64,000 nucleotides of DNA from Cannabis sativa (taxonomy: Eukaryota > Streptophyta > Magnoliopsida > Rosales > Cannabaceae). The notes under the pieces are model-generated. The model was not told the DNA's origin. It saw only the letters and a program-made list of their open reading frames with translations, and did no database searches. This document shows, piece by piece, positions 47,369 to 60,200 of this stretch. A program made the translations under genes and the position numbers. Numbering within the stretch: position 1 is the first letter of the stretch; every line of letters starts with the position of its first letter. The stretch covers positions 48,107,686 to 48,171,685 of the forward strand of contig NC_083604.1 in assembly GCF_029168945.1 (NCBI RefSeq), written 5' to 3'.

Positions 47369-50300
47369 GATTCATTTTGATAATACAGGATACTACAAAA
47401 TAATAGAAATCAACAAATAGAAATTAATAATGGTTTAACACAAAATCAATACAGATTTTATAAGCACATAGCAAGTAGGAATGATATGAGAAAATACTTA
47501 AAAAAAATTCAATCCTAAATAATTTCCAAGGTTTTTCAAGAAACTGATATCAGTGTCCCGTTTAGGCGAGAGTCAAAGCTATCATCTATTGAATAGAGTT
47601 GTCAGCTCATCTAATATGTTAAACATTCTAGCAACCTTTTATTCGATCAAGATTGGAATCTAGCGTTGTCCCGTTTAGGCGAGAGTCAAGGCTATTTTAT
47701 CTTATGAGCTACTACCATTGTTTCGCAATTTGCAAGTCAAATATGGTCGCCACCATTAGGGTGATCTATACCATATAAAACACTTACAAACTACTTATCT
47801 TTCGAGATTAAACGGTGCGAAATTGCTAATGAACGTTCCTCCATTAGGGAGGATTACTCACTAAAACAAACGCGATGTAAAACCAACAATGGAGATCGAA
47901 TATCTTAATAATAATAAAGCTCATTCTTTAAAATGTATTTTCTTTATTATTCTAATAAATATACTCATTAAATTCGAATTTAAAAATAAAATTCAAAAAT
48001 AAGAACTTAATATAATATTTATAAAATTATACTTAGATGGTGATTTGAAATAAAATTAATTATTTCCTTCTTAGTAATAATTTTAAATATAAATATTAAA
48101 GAAATTAATTTAAGTTGTATTAATTTAAATTAATTAGCAACTTAAAAATTTCCTTGCGAATATATTTATTGTATTCGAAAAATAAAGTATATAAAAAAAA
48201 TATATATACAAATTTCGAAAATAATAAAAATTAGAAAAGAAATACTTCAAGCAAAAATATCACCTATCTAGATTTTCTTTTGACTAATTAATTCAATTTC
48301 TAATAATATATTTTAATTCATTTATTTTAAATTAATCAATTAAATGAAAAAAAAAAATTATTGATATAAGTTGGTCCAAGAATTAATTAAATATATAATT
48401 AATTTACAACTCAATCTATTTTTCAAGATAAATTCAAAAATATTGCATAATTAAAATGCAATTTTCGAAATTGATTAATAAAATAAAAAATATATATATT
48501 GAAAATTATTTAAATTTAAGTTGAAAAATTAAATTTCAACCTAAAAATAATTTTTTATTTAATTAAGTGTCATGAAAAATAAATATTTAAGTATCATGAT
48601 GAAAATCAACTTAGATATTTAAATTTTTCAATTTAATTAAATGTATTAAATTCAAGAAATAAATAATTAAGTGTAGAGAATGCTTAATTATTAATTTCTA
48701 GTTTAATACTAGGAAAAATATACTAGGAAAAATTAATTATTTAAATAATTAATTTCACAATATATGATATTTTTCCTATTTAAATATTATAAATAATAAG
48801 TAGTCTAGAAATAACTATCTAGAAAATATCTTATTTGACTAAGTATCTTTTCAACAATTTGAAAAATATCTAATTTAAGTTGTATAGAAAAAATCTAGAA
48901 CTTAAATAATTTCAAATTTAGATTTAATTAAATATCAAAAATTAAATTATAACCACTTAATTTGAAAAATATTTCATTTTAAGTTAATATTTGAAAAGAT
49001 ATTAACTTAAAAAATATCTAAAATAGTCCATTTTAAGTTAATATTCGAAAAGATATTAACTTAAAAAATATCTTAAGAATCTTAATAACTAATGTGTAGG
49101 ATTCCTCAACTTAATATAAAATTTAAATAAAATATTCAAATTTAAGTTAGATAAGAAAAATCAGTTGATACAACTAATTTATAACTTAAATAGGAATATT
49201 TCATTAAATAAGTTCCAGAAAGAATCTAGTTAGTTAAAATTTTATATTTAATTAAATACAAGAAAAATACAAATAGTTTTGTCTAGAAATAATATCTAAA
49301 ACTAAAGGTGTTTTTCTTAAAATTAACTTTAAAATATTAAAATAAAAATAAATTTCATATATTTTAGAAGTTAATTATGTTGCTAATTCAATTTTATTAG
49401 GTCAAACTAATATAATTAACCTAGTACAGTTATTCAAATCAGGCAAATGAGCCTTCACAATTGGGGTAGTTCATGTGACGGGGTGCTGGGTTTAATGTGT
49501 CGTACCCACTTCTATGGCTCCCAACTCTCACACAAGGCCCAAAAGAGAGGAATTTAACCTTAAAATAAATAACTGTTATTAATTGAATAGGTCCAATAAC
49601 TAAATGGACCTAAATAAAAACTATCATGGTGTGACATTTTATTTAGCAACAACCTATATGCATCTATATAATAAAATAAACATATAGGCTCACACAGGTA
49701 CACACTTGGATGGATCCTATCATGTTATTAGGTCATACACAGATGAAAGAAGATTGTAAAATTTACCTCTTACAAATTATTAACTTGACCAAGGGAACCA
49801 TCAGATCAATAGATCTGGCAAAAAAGTAATCATGGCTATTTGCAATCAAGTAATAATAGGTTTTGAAAACTTACATACAAGCTAAAACCACATACTCCTG
49901 CAACAAGGTTAGCAGGATAGTTGGAAGTAGGATTTATTTAATTTTAAATAAATAAATTTCGAAAATAAAATAATTAAATAAATAAATAATTAATTAATTA
50001 ATTTTCGAAAAATTAAAAAATAAATTTATTTTCGAAAATAAATAAAATATTATTAATTTAAATTTCGAAATTATTAAAAAAATAAATATTTAAAATTAAA
50101 CCTACAATTTTGAAAAATTAGGTTTCAACTAACCTAAATATCATTTCAAAATTTGTTAACTACTTTTAAAAATTAAATGTTATTTTATAAATAAAAATTA
50201 AATAAAAATTTAAAAAAAAAAATTAAATATCTTTTTCAGATTTTAAATTTAATTTAAATAAATAAAATAACAAAATTTAAAAGTTAGCAAAATATCTTAC

Positions 50301-51120
50301 ATCTATTTAAAATTACATGATTATAGTTATCTTATTTTAAATTTAAATAAGGTGAAAATATTTTTAAAAAAAAAAATTAATTTAAAAAATTTAATATCTA
50401 ACCTTAAATTTTAAAAATAAGATAAGATATAATCAAATTTAAAAATAAGATAGATAATTAAGAAAAAAGATAGATATTTACTAATTTCAAATTCAAATTA
50501 CACTAATATCATTAATTAAATTAAAAAAATATTAAATAAATTAATTATGATAATTAGAATTGAATTAGAAATAGTAAATATATAAATACAAAACTACACA
50601 AAAAATCGGAACTTAAATCCATGAAAAAGCATGAAAAAACGAAGAAAAACGAAAAATTTGTGAGCTGTACGGTTGCATACCGTCCGCGCGCGCTCAGAGG
50701 GAGGCTGGCCGAGAAAACTCGGCGGACAGGGGAGCTGGCAGCATATCCGCGCGCAGAATGGGGTGTCATCAGACATTCGCGCGCGTTGTTCAGACAAAAT
50801 CCTGTCTGAACACGCGTGTGACCGAGGTTGACTCGGTTCCGCGCACGCACGAAGGTGCACAACCACCTTATCTCTTTTCGAATCTTCAAAAAATCATAAC
50901 TAATTCAAATTAAATCGAAATTGAGTTTTGTAAAAAAGTAACTTTCTTAATTTTTTCCATTCTATCCAGTAAAAATAATTCCAGAAACAAAATTTCAATT
51001 ATTTTTCACGAAAATTCACAAACATCAATCAATCATCATATAACACTCAATACAACATGAAACCATCCAAATAACAAATAATCGTTTTAAAGTCCAAATT
51101 TCTTGTAAGTAAATCAATTA
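47369..51120 (-). mobile_element. Long untranslated leader of the minus-strand copia element
   Basis: Nearly 3.8 kb lie between primer-binding site and gag with no gene. From the LTR inward there is a GC-rich island (50660-50870, CGCGCGC-rich), about 2.7 kb of AT-rich sequence with a conserved patch at about 49440-49560, then the structured block with the inverted twin motifs (47555-47574, 47668-47687) and hairpins. The two overlapping minus ORFs at 50554-50889 follow from the GC island and are not conserved in the sisters. Confidence 0.75.
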
Positions 51121-51137
51121 CCATGGCTCTGAGGCCA
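51121..51137 (-). promoter_or_regulatory. Primer-binding site of the minus-strand copia element
   Basis: On the minus strand the sequence is TGGCCTCAGAGCCATGG, two bases after the LTR end. It differs from the sister site TGGTATCAGAGCC at two positions. Confidence 0.7.
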
Positions 51138-51139
51138 GT

Positions 51140-53037
51140 TGTTGGATATTTATTTTACCAGGATCTTAGATCTACTTACAAGTATGTTGTTTAACACCCT
51201 AAATATGAACTTTCTAAAACGATAAATTAAACACATATAAAGTTAAGAAAACCTTACATTGATGCAGCCGAATTAATGTCTCCTTCCACTCAGATCTCTA
51301 ACCCTTGTATCCTTTCTGTAGCAGAGTATAATCAAGATCTGAGCCTGAATGTCCTTCTTCTTTGAGTTTGATCCTTCACAGTCTTCCAATCTATGATTGA
51401 GTTACTGCTTGCTGTGTGTGGGCACTTACTCTTTCACTAGGGTCACGAAATATAGAAGAAGAAAAGAGAAGAGAGGATTTCGGCTAGGTATAGAAAATAG
51501 GGAAGGCTCAGTTTTTCTAAAGAGAGAAATTTCTGTCAAAAGATGTTATGAAAACTTATGATTTGACTGAGCCATCACTTTCTATTTATAGGCAACTAAT
51601 AAGTTTAGGTTAGGAATTATTTGGCATTAAAATAATGAAAAAATCAATTTGAAATTCCACAAATAGTGGTCGGCCATGGTGTTTTAATGGGCCCCACTTG
51701 ATTTTACAGTTTTATCAAATTTTATTTCTATTTTCTCAAAAACGCCAATTTTCCAATTCTAACCTTTTAAATGCCAAAACTAATTATTTAATAACTAAAA
51801 TAGATTATTAAATAATATTGTCATTTAATTTAATTATTAACTAGACATATAAAGTCCATTAATAAATAAATAAACCTAGAATCTCTTTTCTTTACAGTTT
51901 CACCCCTGCTTAGTGAAAATTCACAAATTAGACATAGTCTAACGTTAGAATTATAATTGATCAATCACGAATCAATTAATGAGTCTTACAAGCAGAATGT
52001 TCTCAACTAGAATGGGGACCATGAATCTATATGCTGAGCTTCCAATAAGTGAACCAAATTTACCAAGTAAATTCCTACTTATTAATTCTTCGTTGAATCC
52101 ACTCTTAGAACTTAGAATTGCACTCTCAGACTTATATAGAGCATATTATATGTTCCACGATATCAATATGCTATCTCATTTAACCATTGTTATAATCTTA
52201 TTGTGATTTAAAGATCCTCTATATAGATGATCTACATCGAGATGGGATTTCTTTACCGTTCTCACCCCTCAATGTATTTTGCCCCTTAAAACACTTAGCT
52301 ACCTGTAAATGGTGTTTAGTGATCTAATAATTAGTCAGTTAAACAAGAGCTCATCCATTTACTTCTATTTGCTAAGCTCGAAGGGAATCATCTTTTGACT
52401 TCTATACACCAGTAGAAACTATAGATTCCATATTTATGTTTAGCACTCCCACTCAATCATACTATCATGTTCCCAAAATATACGTATCACCCTGACCTAA
52501 AAGTAGGCTTAACTAATAAATCAAAGACCATGAATAACACTCCTAAGTTGAGCCTAAGCATATCAGGATTTAGATTCTTTTAATCTTAAGATAAACTACT
52601 CATATTGACTTGGAAAGATATATATAACGGTAAGTTTGTAATATCTTAACTTAGTTGCAATATCGGTCCAGTCCAATGTATACTCCATACATTCGAAACT
52701 AGTATACTTTACTTATGTCCTGGAAAGAACATAACACTTACTCCAAGTGTAAGTACACATCATCACTGATTATCACATTAGTGTAAATCCAATAACACTG
52801 ATGAAACAGGGACTAAGTCTTTTGATTCATATGATCACAATCACATTCCACTGTGTTGACGATACTGTAATTGTGAATAAACATATGATCTGGATTTAAC
52901 TGATTCTGTGTGTAAATGTAATAAACATATTAAACCATTAGCATGTAAAATTCATGCAAACATCAATCACTTCAAATTCCTTATATTGATAACTAATCAG
53001 ATTGTAAAGAGTTTTATTTAGGGCATAAAACCCAACA
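51140..53037 (-). mobile_element. 5' LTR of the minus-strand copia element
   Basis: TGTTGGATATTTATTTTACC at 51140 and AAAACCCAACA ending at 53037 bound 1898 bp. CCATC follows at 53038-53042, matching 42760-42764. Confidence 0.9.
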
Positions 53038-54241
53038 CCATCTTCACTAGACACTGAAAACGTGGAAAGAAAACCCAAGCAAAGCAACCAGCTACAGTGA
53101 TGGATCGGGAACCCAAAAACACAATAATAGCACAAAATTTTTTTCCCCCTTTTGCAAACAACGAAAAACATATACGCATAAAGGGGCAAAAGGGGGTTAT
53201 TTCAGACACTAGCCTAAACCTAAAAATGCTTGACCTAAGCCTCTAAACCAAAAAAATTCAAATAGTAGATGTTCATTTCAACCCAAACTAGGGAAAATTC
53301 CTCAGTAGGGCCTCGGCTCCAGAAGTATTACCCATGAGTTCATGCATGCAAATCTCACATACAACAACCCTAGTTTTCAAGTTTAAATCCTACGCATGCA
53401 AGGCAATAAATTTTGCTAGCTCGAGACGACATTTCACAATCAAGATAAGACATAATAGTTTGAGCGGAAGAGATACTTACTTGTAGACGGATTAAAAGGA
53501 AACGATGCTGGTTGTCATCATCTAAAATTCCACCGGGTGCATGGTGACCTAGTCATGCCTTGCTTCAATAGTCAGCTAGTCGCTTGGGTACGTGGTGGAC
53601 ATCAAGAAATACAGTGGCAAAATCGAGAGAAGGAGACAAAGTTCTTGGTTCAGAAAGGTGAGTGGGGGCGAAGCTTTCTAGGCGGAAGATTCTGGGTTGA
53701 AGTTTTAGTCCAGAAAAATTCTCTGGGCAAGGGATTGTAGCTTAAGGTGAAGAAGAAAAAGTGAATTCCATCGCCAAGACTTTTATTTATATGGGTGGCA
53801 GCGGTTTAATCATTTTTGAAATGCACGGTCCATATTGAATCAATCAAAAGCTATATCATCCAACGATTAGGAATTCAAAAGGTTTGCATTTAATAAGCCA
53901 GAAGAAAAAAGAATAAAGTATTCAATACTCATTATTTCGTTGCAACATCCCCAACGTGCCAGGATCCTAACGTCTTTTCAAGTACAACCGTCATTCGTTT
54001 CCCATGAGAAATGCGCCTAGGCTCAGAGTGAGAGCTCCACGACTCCACTAAACAAGCACCACACTTCAGTGAATTGACAACAGTGTCACGGAGCGTATTG
54101 ACTCCTGAGTTACCCAAGGTAATATGGAAAATTCTTCCACATTCTAATACCTAGTCAACAAGTCTGAATAATAAGTCAAGCATTTAGAAGGAAGTTGCAA
54201 GCTCCCAACACTCGTGAGTCTCGAGAGCTTGGGGGTTCTCA
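53038..54241 (-). mobile_element. Interior end of the plus-oriented Tat-like element with its antisense promoter, leader and polypurine tract
   Basis: On the minus strand a TATA-like ATATAAATA lies at about 53790-53800. A leader runs downward through 53740-53480, and a pyrimidine-rich acceptor TTTTCAG occurs at about 53050-53056, just before the open frame that continues at 42764. This mirrors 15000-15738 of the other Tat element. On the plus strand AGAGCTTGGGGGTTCTCAGA (54222-54241) is a polypurine tract directly before the LTR. Short ORFs in the region show no motif. Confidence 0.45.
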
Positions 54242-55127
54242 GATGCCCGGTATGTGGCAATCACAGAAGGATGCCACATCAGATAAGGCATGGTTAGTGT
54301 ATACCTTTCGCCTTTCGATGTCACGAAATGTGCTATTTACCAAAAGTTACCCAAACCTGTCAGCGATGATGGAAAGGACTCTGGGATTTCCCATTATTAA
54401 ATTTACTATTAAGAAGGATCAAAAGCTACGAGTGCTCCAGTTTAGTTTGATTCAGGAAAGCTCTAGCCAGATGTTCTTGGAACCTATTCGTGTATGTCTT
54501 ACCTGGAGCTTAGGGGGACAGTTACATGTCTTCTTTAACCAGATCAGATCTTGTTCCCTGCGTCAAACCTTGGTAATGCGCGCACGTACCTCTGTAGCTC
54601 CTTTTTTGTCAAACGACTTATCTAGACACCAACTTTACAAAGTGAAACCTTTAGGCGAGACGTGTCCTTAGTCCCACGAGTTGCCTTTACAACAGTCGTA
54701 CACCACACGATGAGAAGGCCTCCTACCAGCCAACGTTCAGATGGTAATGTTATAGTACTGGTCAGTGTAACGTGTTGAATATGAAACCCTAGGTGGGTAA
54801 GGGATATGCCCTCATCCACATACATATTTATAAATACCCTTATTTTCATGTGTAAAGGGGGGTGAACAAATTTTATGCTTACAGAACCTCTATCAAAATT
54901 CCTATTAGCTTTCTTATTCTTCAAGAGAAACGAAAGGAATACCGAGTTAATATTTATACTGAAAACACTTGTAATATTCAAACACTCACCAACAAGGCTA
55001 ATACAACAGACTCGTGGACTAGAGATTATTAACGCTTGAACCATGTAAAAATTACTTGTGAATTATTTATTGCTTTATATTTTTCTTATGCTCTAATTAA
55101 TCGATTTTTGAAAATCTCGGTAAATCA
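54242..55127 (+). mobile_element. 3' LTR of the plus-oriented Tat-like element, 886 bp
   Basis: It begins TGCCCGGTATGTGG after the polypurine tract and ends AATCTCGGTAAATCA. Near its end, CAGACTCGTGGACT and TTATTAACGCTTGAACCATG are the reverse of the conserved block in LTR A. AGATCAGATCTTGTTCCCTG at 54541 matches the reverse of 2080-2100 in the LTR at 1515. TATTTATAAATACCC at about 54826-54840 is TATA-like. The ORF at 54195-54671 spans the LTR start and is not a gene. Confidence 0.6.
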
Positions 55128-55326
55128 TAAGTAACCAAAAAATAACCAAAACAAAAATTTAGGATTAACCGAAATTCAGGTAATGAAACTTGAGGTAAGA
55201 TATATTAGTGTTAGTAAAATTATTATTGTAAATTAAATACAAATATATTATTGTAAATTGCCCAAAAAGAAAACATAGAGTGTGAAGTGTATAACAAATC
55301 AGGTTATTTAGACGGTAACAAATTAA
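55128..55326. other. Spacer with no recognised feature
   Basis: AT-rich sequence between the LTR and the first MITE. I see no ORF, repeat or motif in it. Confidence 0.5.
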
Positions 55327-55780
55327 GGGTGTGTTTGATAATATTTTTTAATAAGTTCTTTTTGTTTTAAAATTACAAAAGTAATTTTTTTTTCAAAATC
55401 ATGTTCTATAAAATTGTTTTTACTTGTCATTTTTTTAATTAAGAATCCATTTTTTTTTTAAAAAAAAATTACTTTCAAAATTTATTTAAAGATTTTTTTT
55501 TTAATCAATATTTTGGAATGCGACCCCAATTTAGACCTTGGAAACCGAACTTGGACTTGGCCCCAGACTTGGACCTACCCCTGATCCCAATCTCAAAACT
55601 GACTTAAATAAAATCAACAAATAAAAATGAAAATAAAATTGTTTTTATTTTTAAAATTAAAAAACAAAAGTGATTATAGAACATATTTTTGTTTTTAAAA
55701 ACAAAATTTTAAAAATAAAAATTTTACTTTTATTTTTGTGATTAAAAAATTAAAAAAAAAATATTACCAAATGCTACAAA
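55327..55780. mobile_element. MITE-like element with imperfect terminal inverted repeats
   Basis: GTGTGTTTGATAATATTTTTT at the left and AAAAAATATTACCAAATGCT at the right are imperfect inverted copies. Inner stretches around ATTTTTGTTTTTAAAA also pair across the element. This GTGTTTGGTAATATTT style end is typical of short hAT-like MITEs in plants. Edges are approximate and no clear target duplication is visible, because another element adjoins at the right. Confidence 0.45.
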
Positions 55781-55782
55781 GT

Positions 55783-56503
55783 ATCCGATCCAATCCAATC
55801 CGCACGATCCAATCCAATCCAATCCGCAAAATGCGGATATCCGCACTTGTGCGGATTGGATTGGATTGAAAAATCTAAAATCCGCACTTGTGCGGATTGG
55901 ATGTTGTTTGACCTCAAAAAGTAACCGATCCAATCCAATCCGCACTTAATTATATATATTTTTAAAAAATTATAATATGTAATATATATTAATTAAAAAA
56001 AGACACAAACTTCTAATTTCTTAATCTTTTTTAGTAATATATTGAGTTGGTGCATTTTATTTATTTTGTAATAAAAAACACGAGAAAAATAATTCTTATC
56101 CACATAGACACATACACATAAAGTTTAAATATATATATATACTAGTTTATTTATTTTAGTAATTAGATACATATATATTTTAGTGTAAATCTAAAAATAA
56201 GTATATATATATTGATATATATGTATATTGGTTTAATTTGTATATAAATAGAGATGGAAATAGATATTAGTATTGGAGATTAAGAAACAATAGTCTTTTT
56301 TTAATTTTTTTTTTCTATGAAATATTAAATAATTTATTATTAAAAAAGTAACCGATCCAATCCGCATTATTGCGGATTGGATTGGATTGGATTTAAACTC
56401 TTATGCGGATCGGATTGGATCCAAAATATGAAATCCGCACTTAGTGCGGATTGGATGTTGTTTGACCAAAAAAGTGCGGATTGGATCGGATGAACACCCC
56501 TAC
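55783..56503. mobile_element. Non-autonomous DNA transposon with dense TGCGGATTGGAT sub-terminal repeats
   Basis: The two ends (55783-55945 and 56348-56503) are packed with GTGCGGATTGGAT and its reverse ATCCAATCCGCAC, about a dozen copies in all. TTGTTTGACC recurs near both ends (55904, 56459). The right end reads GGATCGGATGAACACCCCTA. Its reverse TAGGGGTGTTCATCCGATCC is, from memory, a familiar plant hAT-like terminus. The left terminus is missing or degraded. The ORF at 55742-55945 is just the repeat translated. Confidence 0.5.
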
Positions 56504-56599
56504 TAAGTAATCATGTTGAATTATTTTTTATTTATTCTTTGTTTGAAATCATGATGAATTACATTTAAATCAAATTATTAGGTGTTTCGAGGGTTTAAT

Positions 56600-57274
56600 G
56601 TTTTTTTTCTTTCTAAAATATGTACTATCAAGACGATGTATTCTATGCTGGCCGTCCCTCCCTCCCTCAAAACAAAAACTTAAAAGTCTCCTGTTTATTG
56701 TTTTCCCTTTCTTTCAACAATCGCGCTCGGTCTCGGTGAGGCCAAAGCCACTGCTTCCTCTTCCTATTCTCTACTCATTCTTTCTTTCTCTTTAACAACC
56801 CTAAACTCTTTCCTCTCTCACTCTACTCTCCCGCCGCTCCGGTTGGGTCTTCTTGCCATTTCACTTTTTCTCATACATCCACCCTTCATCGCTATCAGGT
56901 ATATATACATACAAACACACACACACACACATATATATCTATATATATGTATATAAATTTCATTTCTATCTATGTTTTGATTCATCTTTCCATTTGTTTG
57001 TATGCGTTTTCCAATAAATTCTAGAAATGTAGTACCGGTTACGGTTAGTGTACTGTATAGTATTGGGTACCCAAGACTTCCCAAAGGAATGGTAGGATTT
57101 TTTATTTGCTTTAATTTCTCCTTAATTAAATCACAATTCACTGGCTGTTGAAAAATACATGTTTGCCTCCACTCAACTGACTGGACCCTTCACAGCTCTA
57201 CTTTTAATTAACCTACGGTGATATCTTTCTTCTGTGTGTAGTTCAGATAAACCTTCAATTGTGTCAAAGTTCCA
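56600..57274 (+). promoter_or_regulatory. Promoter-proximal region, 5' UTR and UTR intron of the SWIM gene
   Basis: A long pyrimidine-rich tract (56680-56870) typical of plant 5' UTRs contains AACCCTAAA at 56797-56805, a telo-box-like element common near starts of plant housekeeping genes. A likely UTR intron runs from GTATATA at 56899 to GTGTGTAG ending at 57241. It holds a (CA)n and (TA)n microsatellite at about 56912-56956. The ATG at 57275 follows 33 bases after the acceptor. Confidence 0.5.
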
Positions 57275-60200
57275 ATGGATTTTGTTGAATCCATACTTGA
57301 CATTCAAATTCAAGACCCCCCAGAGGAGGATTTCTCTTCTGCTGACCTGACTTGGACCAAATTAGGAACTTCTGAGCACCATGATGTCGTGGCCCTTATT
57401 CCTTATGAACGTGTTGATGACTTCATTATTGGTGAATGCTCTAATATAGAATGCCCTACTCGATTTCATATTGAAAGGGGCAGAAAACGCTCCATGGGCA
57501 GCTTGAAGGAATACAAAGAAGACGAGTATTTGGAATACAGATTGTGAGTTAAACTTTATAGAAACTTAATTTCCTTTTTGCTATGTCTGTGTCTTTTGTT
57601 ATTGTGTTGTGTGTCATTATAATATCTTAAAGTCAATACTTTTGATAATTAAAACTATGTTTACTAATTCATAACAGTGGTAAATGAAATAAGGAAGCAC
57701 TTCTAAACGCTTTCGAAGGTTACTATCTTTTTCTTTCGGTATTGCACTGTCATGAGAACAGTATGCGAGGCATTCCATTTGATGATTACAATTGTGTTTA
57801 CTAATCTGTAATAATCGTGTAGTACATATGGAAGCACTTCCCAAATATATTTTTTATCATTATACTTATAGTGAAAATGGGCTTTAAAGGAAAGAGTAAC
57901 AGCTAAATTTGTTTTCGGAGTTGGGTTTTCTATATAAATGGGTATACTGAAAAAAAATACTATGAAATCATATTCTTTCAGGGCTAAATTGTCTTCAGAA
58001 GGCTAATAATTGGGGAGGAAAGGAAGATTACAGTATCTGCTTGATCATTACTTTTAAAGATGGGATGGCATGGGAGATAAACATACCAGAACTTAAGAAT
58101 GAGGGAACCACTTGTAAATGGAAATTTTAAACTGTGTAGTTATATTGAATATTGGCCTTATTGATGATAAGCACTCTCAATGTTATTTTTTATATGCTTG
58201 CCATTTTGTCAATGCAACTTTTCCCAGATGTGCTTAAATACTGTATTAATTTTCCTTTCAATGTGAAGGTATTGGTGTTCCTTTGGTCCTGAGAATTATG
58301 GTGAAGGTGGCAGTATATTGCCTAGCAGAAGATATCGTCTTAATACCAGAAATCGTGCTGCTAGACCTCAGTCAATGCGAGGCTGTACGTGCAATTTTGT
58401 AGTGAAGAGGCTATATGCTCGTCCTTCGCTTGCACTTATAATATATCATGAGAGGCGTCATGTAAATAAATCTGGTTTTGTTTGCCATGGACCACTTGAC
58501 AGAGATGCCATTGGACCTGGAGCCAAGAAAGTTCCATATATTTGTAATGAGATTCAGCAGCAAACTATGTCAATGATCTACCTTGGAATTCCTGAAGAGA
58601 ATGTTTTAGAGAAGCACATTGAGGGTATTCAACGATATTGTGGTTCAAATGCAAGAGTCAATAGTCTTGCTTCCCAGTATGTCCACAAAATGGGGATGAT
58701 AATAAAAAGATCAACCCATGAATTGGATCTGGATGATCAAGCAAGTATTCGCATGTGGGTTCAACGAAATAACAAGAAATCCATATTCTTTTATCAGGAT
58801 TCTTCCGAAACAGATTCTTTTATTCTGGGTATTCAAACTGAATGGCAGTTACAACAGATGATTCGTTTTGGTCATCACAGTCTCATTGCAGCTGATTCAA
58901 CATTTGGCATAAAGAGTCTTAAGGTAACCATTATGTTTATTATTCTTTCTTGAAGGTTAAAATCTGATTTGAGAGAATTTGGTGAGAATTTTTACTGGAA
59001 AAGATATTTATTCATATGCTTAATATGCATAATGCCAGTATCCTTTGTGCACACTTCTTGTGTTTGATTCGAGACAACATGCACTACCTGTTGCGTGGGT
59101 CATCACACCTAGCTCTGCAAAGCCAGATGTAACCAAATGGATGAAAGCCCTGCTTGATCGAGCTCGTAGTGTTGAGCCTGGATGGAAGATCAGTGGTTTC
59201 TTAATTGACGATGCTGCTACAGAGATTGATCCTATCAGGCAAGATGTGGTCTTTTTTTTTTTTCTTCTTTTTAATTCCTTGTTTTGATTGTACTTTTAAG
59301 AAAGTGCTTTCTCATTACTGTTACACATTTTCAGGGATATATTTTGCTGTCCTGTCCTATTCTCTCTCTGGAGAATTCGTAGATCATGGCTGAGGAATGT
59401 TGTAAAGAAATGTAGTAACATTGAAGTTCAGAGGGAAATTTTTAAACGTTTGGGTAAAATAGTTTACAGCATTTGGGGAGGAGTTGATACCTCCCGCGCC
59501 TTGGAAGAACTAACGGAGGATTTTGTTGATCAAACTGCTTTCATGGAATATTTTAGAGGATCATGGGTTCCTAAAATTGGTTAGATTTTTGTCTTTCTAT
59601 ATTATATGTTTTTATATATATGTATATGTGTGTGTATAACTATAATCTAATGATTTGTTTCTTTTTAATAGAAATGTGGCTTTCAACTATGAAAAGTCTT
59701 CCACTTGCGAGCCAAGAAGCATCTGGTGCCATTGAAGCCTACCATGTGAAACTTAAGATGAAACTGTTTGATGATTCGCATCTTGGAGCACTACGGAGGG
59801 TTGATTGGTTAGTACACAAGTTGACAACTGAGTTGCATTCGAGCTACTGGCTTGACCGCTATGCAGATGAGTCTGATTCTTTTCAAAATGTTAAGGAGGA
59901 ATATGTTGCGTCAACATCTTGGCACAGGGCATTGCAAATTCCCGATTCTGCTGTCACTATGGATGACAAGGACAATCTCTTTGCCAAGGTTCTGAGCCAA
60001 AAGGATGGTAATATTACACGTCTTGTATGGAATCCTGGATCTGAATTCGCCTTTTGTGATTGTGCATGGTCAATCCGAGGAAACCTTTGCAAACATGTCA
60101 TTAAGGTTAATATGATATGTGAAAGCAAACAAGATTCTCAACCTTCCATGTCGTTTCAGTCATTCAAAGAAATACTACTCAATCTGTGGAGGAAACCAAT

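Larger units (their letters stand above)
42765..53037 (-). mobile_element. Complete copia-type element, 10.3 kb, minus strand
   Basis: CCATC is duplicated at 42760-42764 and 53038-53042. LTRs are 42765-44661 (3') and 51140-53037 (5'), almost equal in length (1897 and 1898 bp) and very similar. The primer-binding site is at 51121-51137, the polypurine tract at 44662-44676, and gag at 47368-46346. Pol survives only as short islands. The leader from the 5' LTR to gag is about 3.8 kb. It is a structurally complete but non-autonomous copy. Confidence 0.9.

Noticed and set aside
50554..50889. Two overlapping minus-strand ORFs of 111 and 90 codons
   Set aside because: These are a by-product of the GC-rich, stop-poor island in the copia leader. 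They are not conserved in the other copies.
43604..52206. Two nearly identical 75-codon ORFs at 43604-43831 and 51979-52206
   Set aside because: They are the same place in the two LTRs of one element, so identity reflects LTR duplication, not a gene family.
54195..54671. 158-codon plus-strand ORF near the Tat-like LTR
   Set aside because: It starts before the polypurine tract and crosses the LTR boundary, which a real gene of the element would not do.
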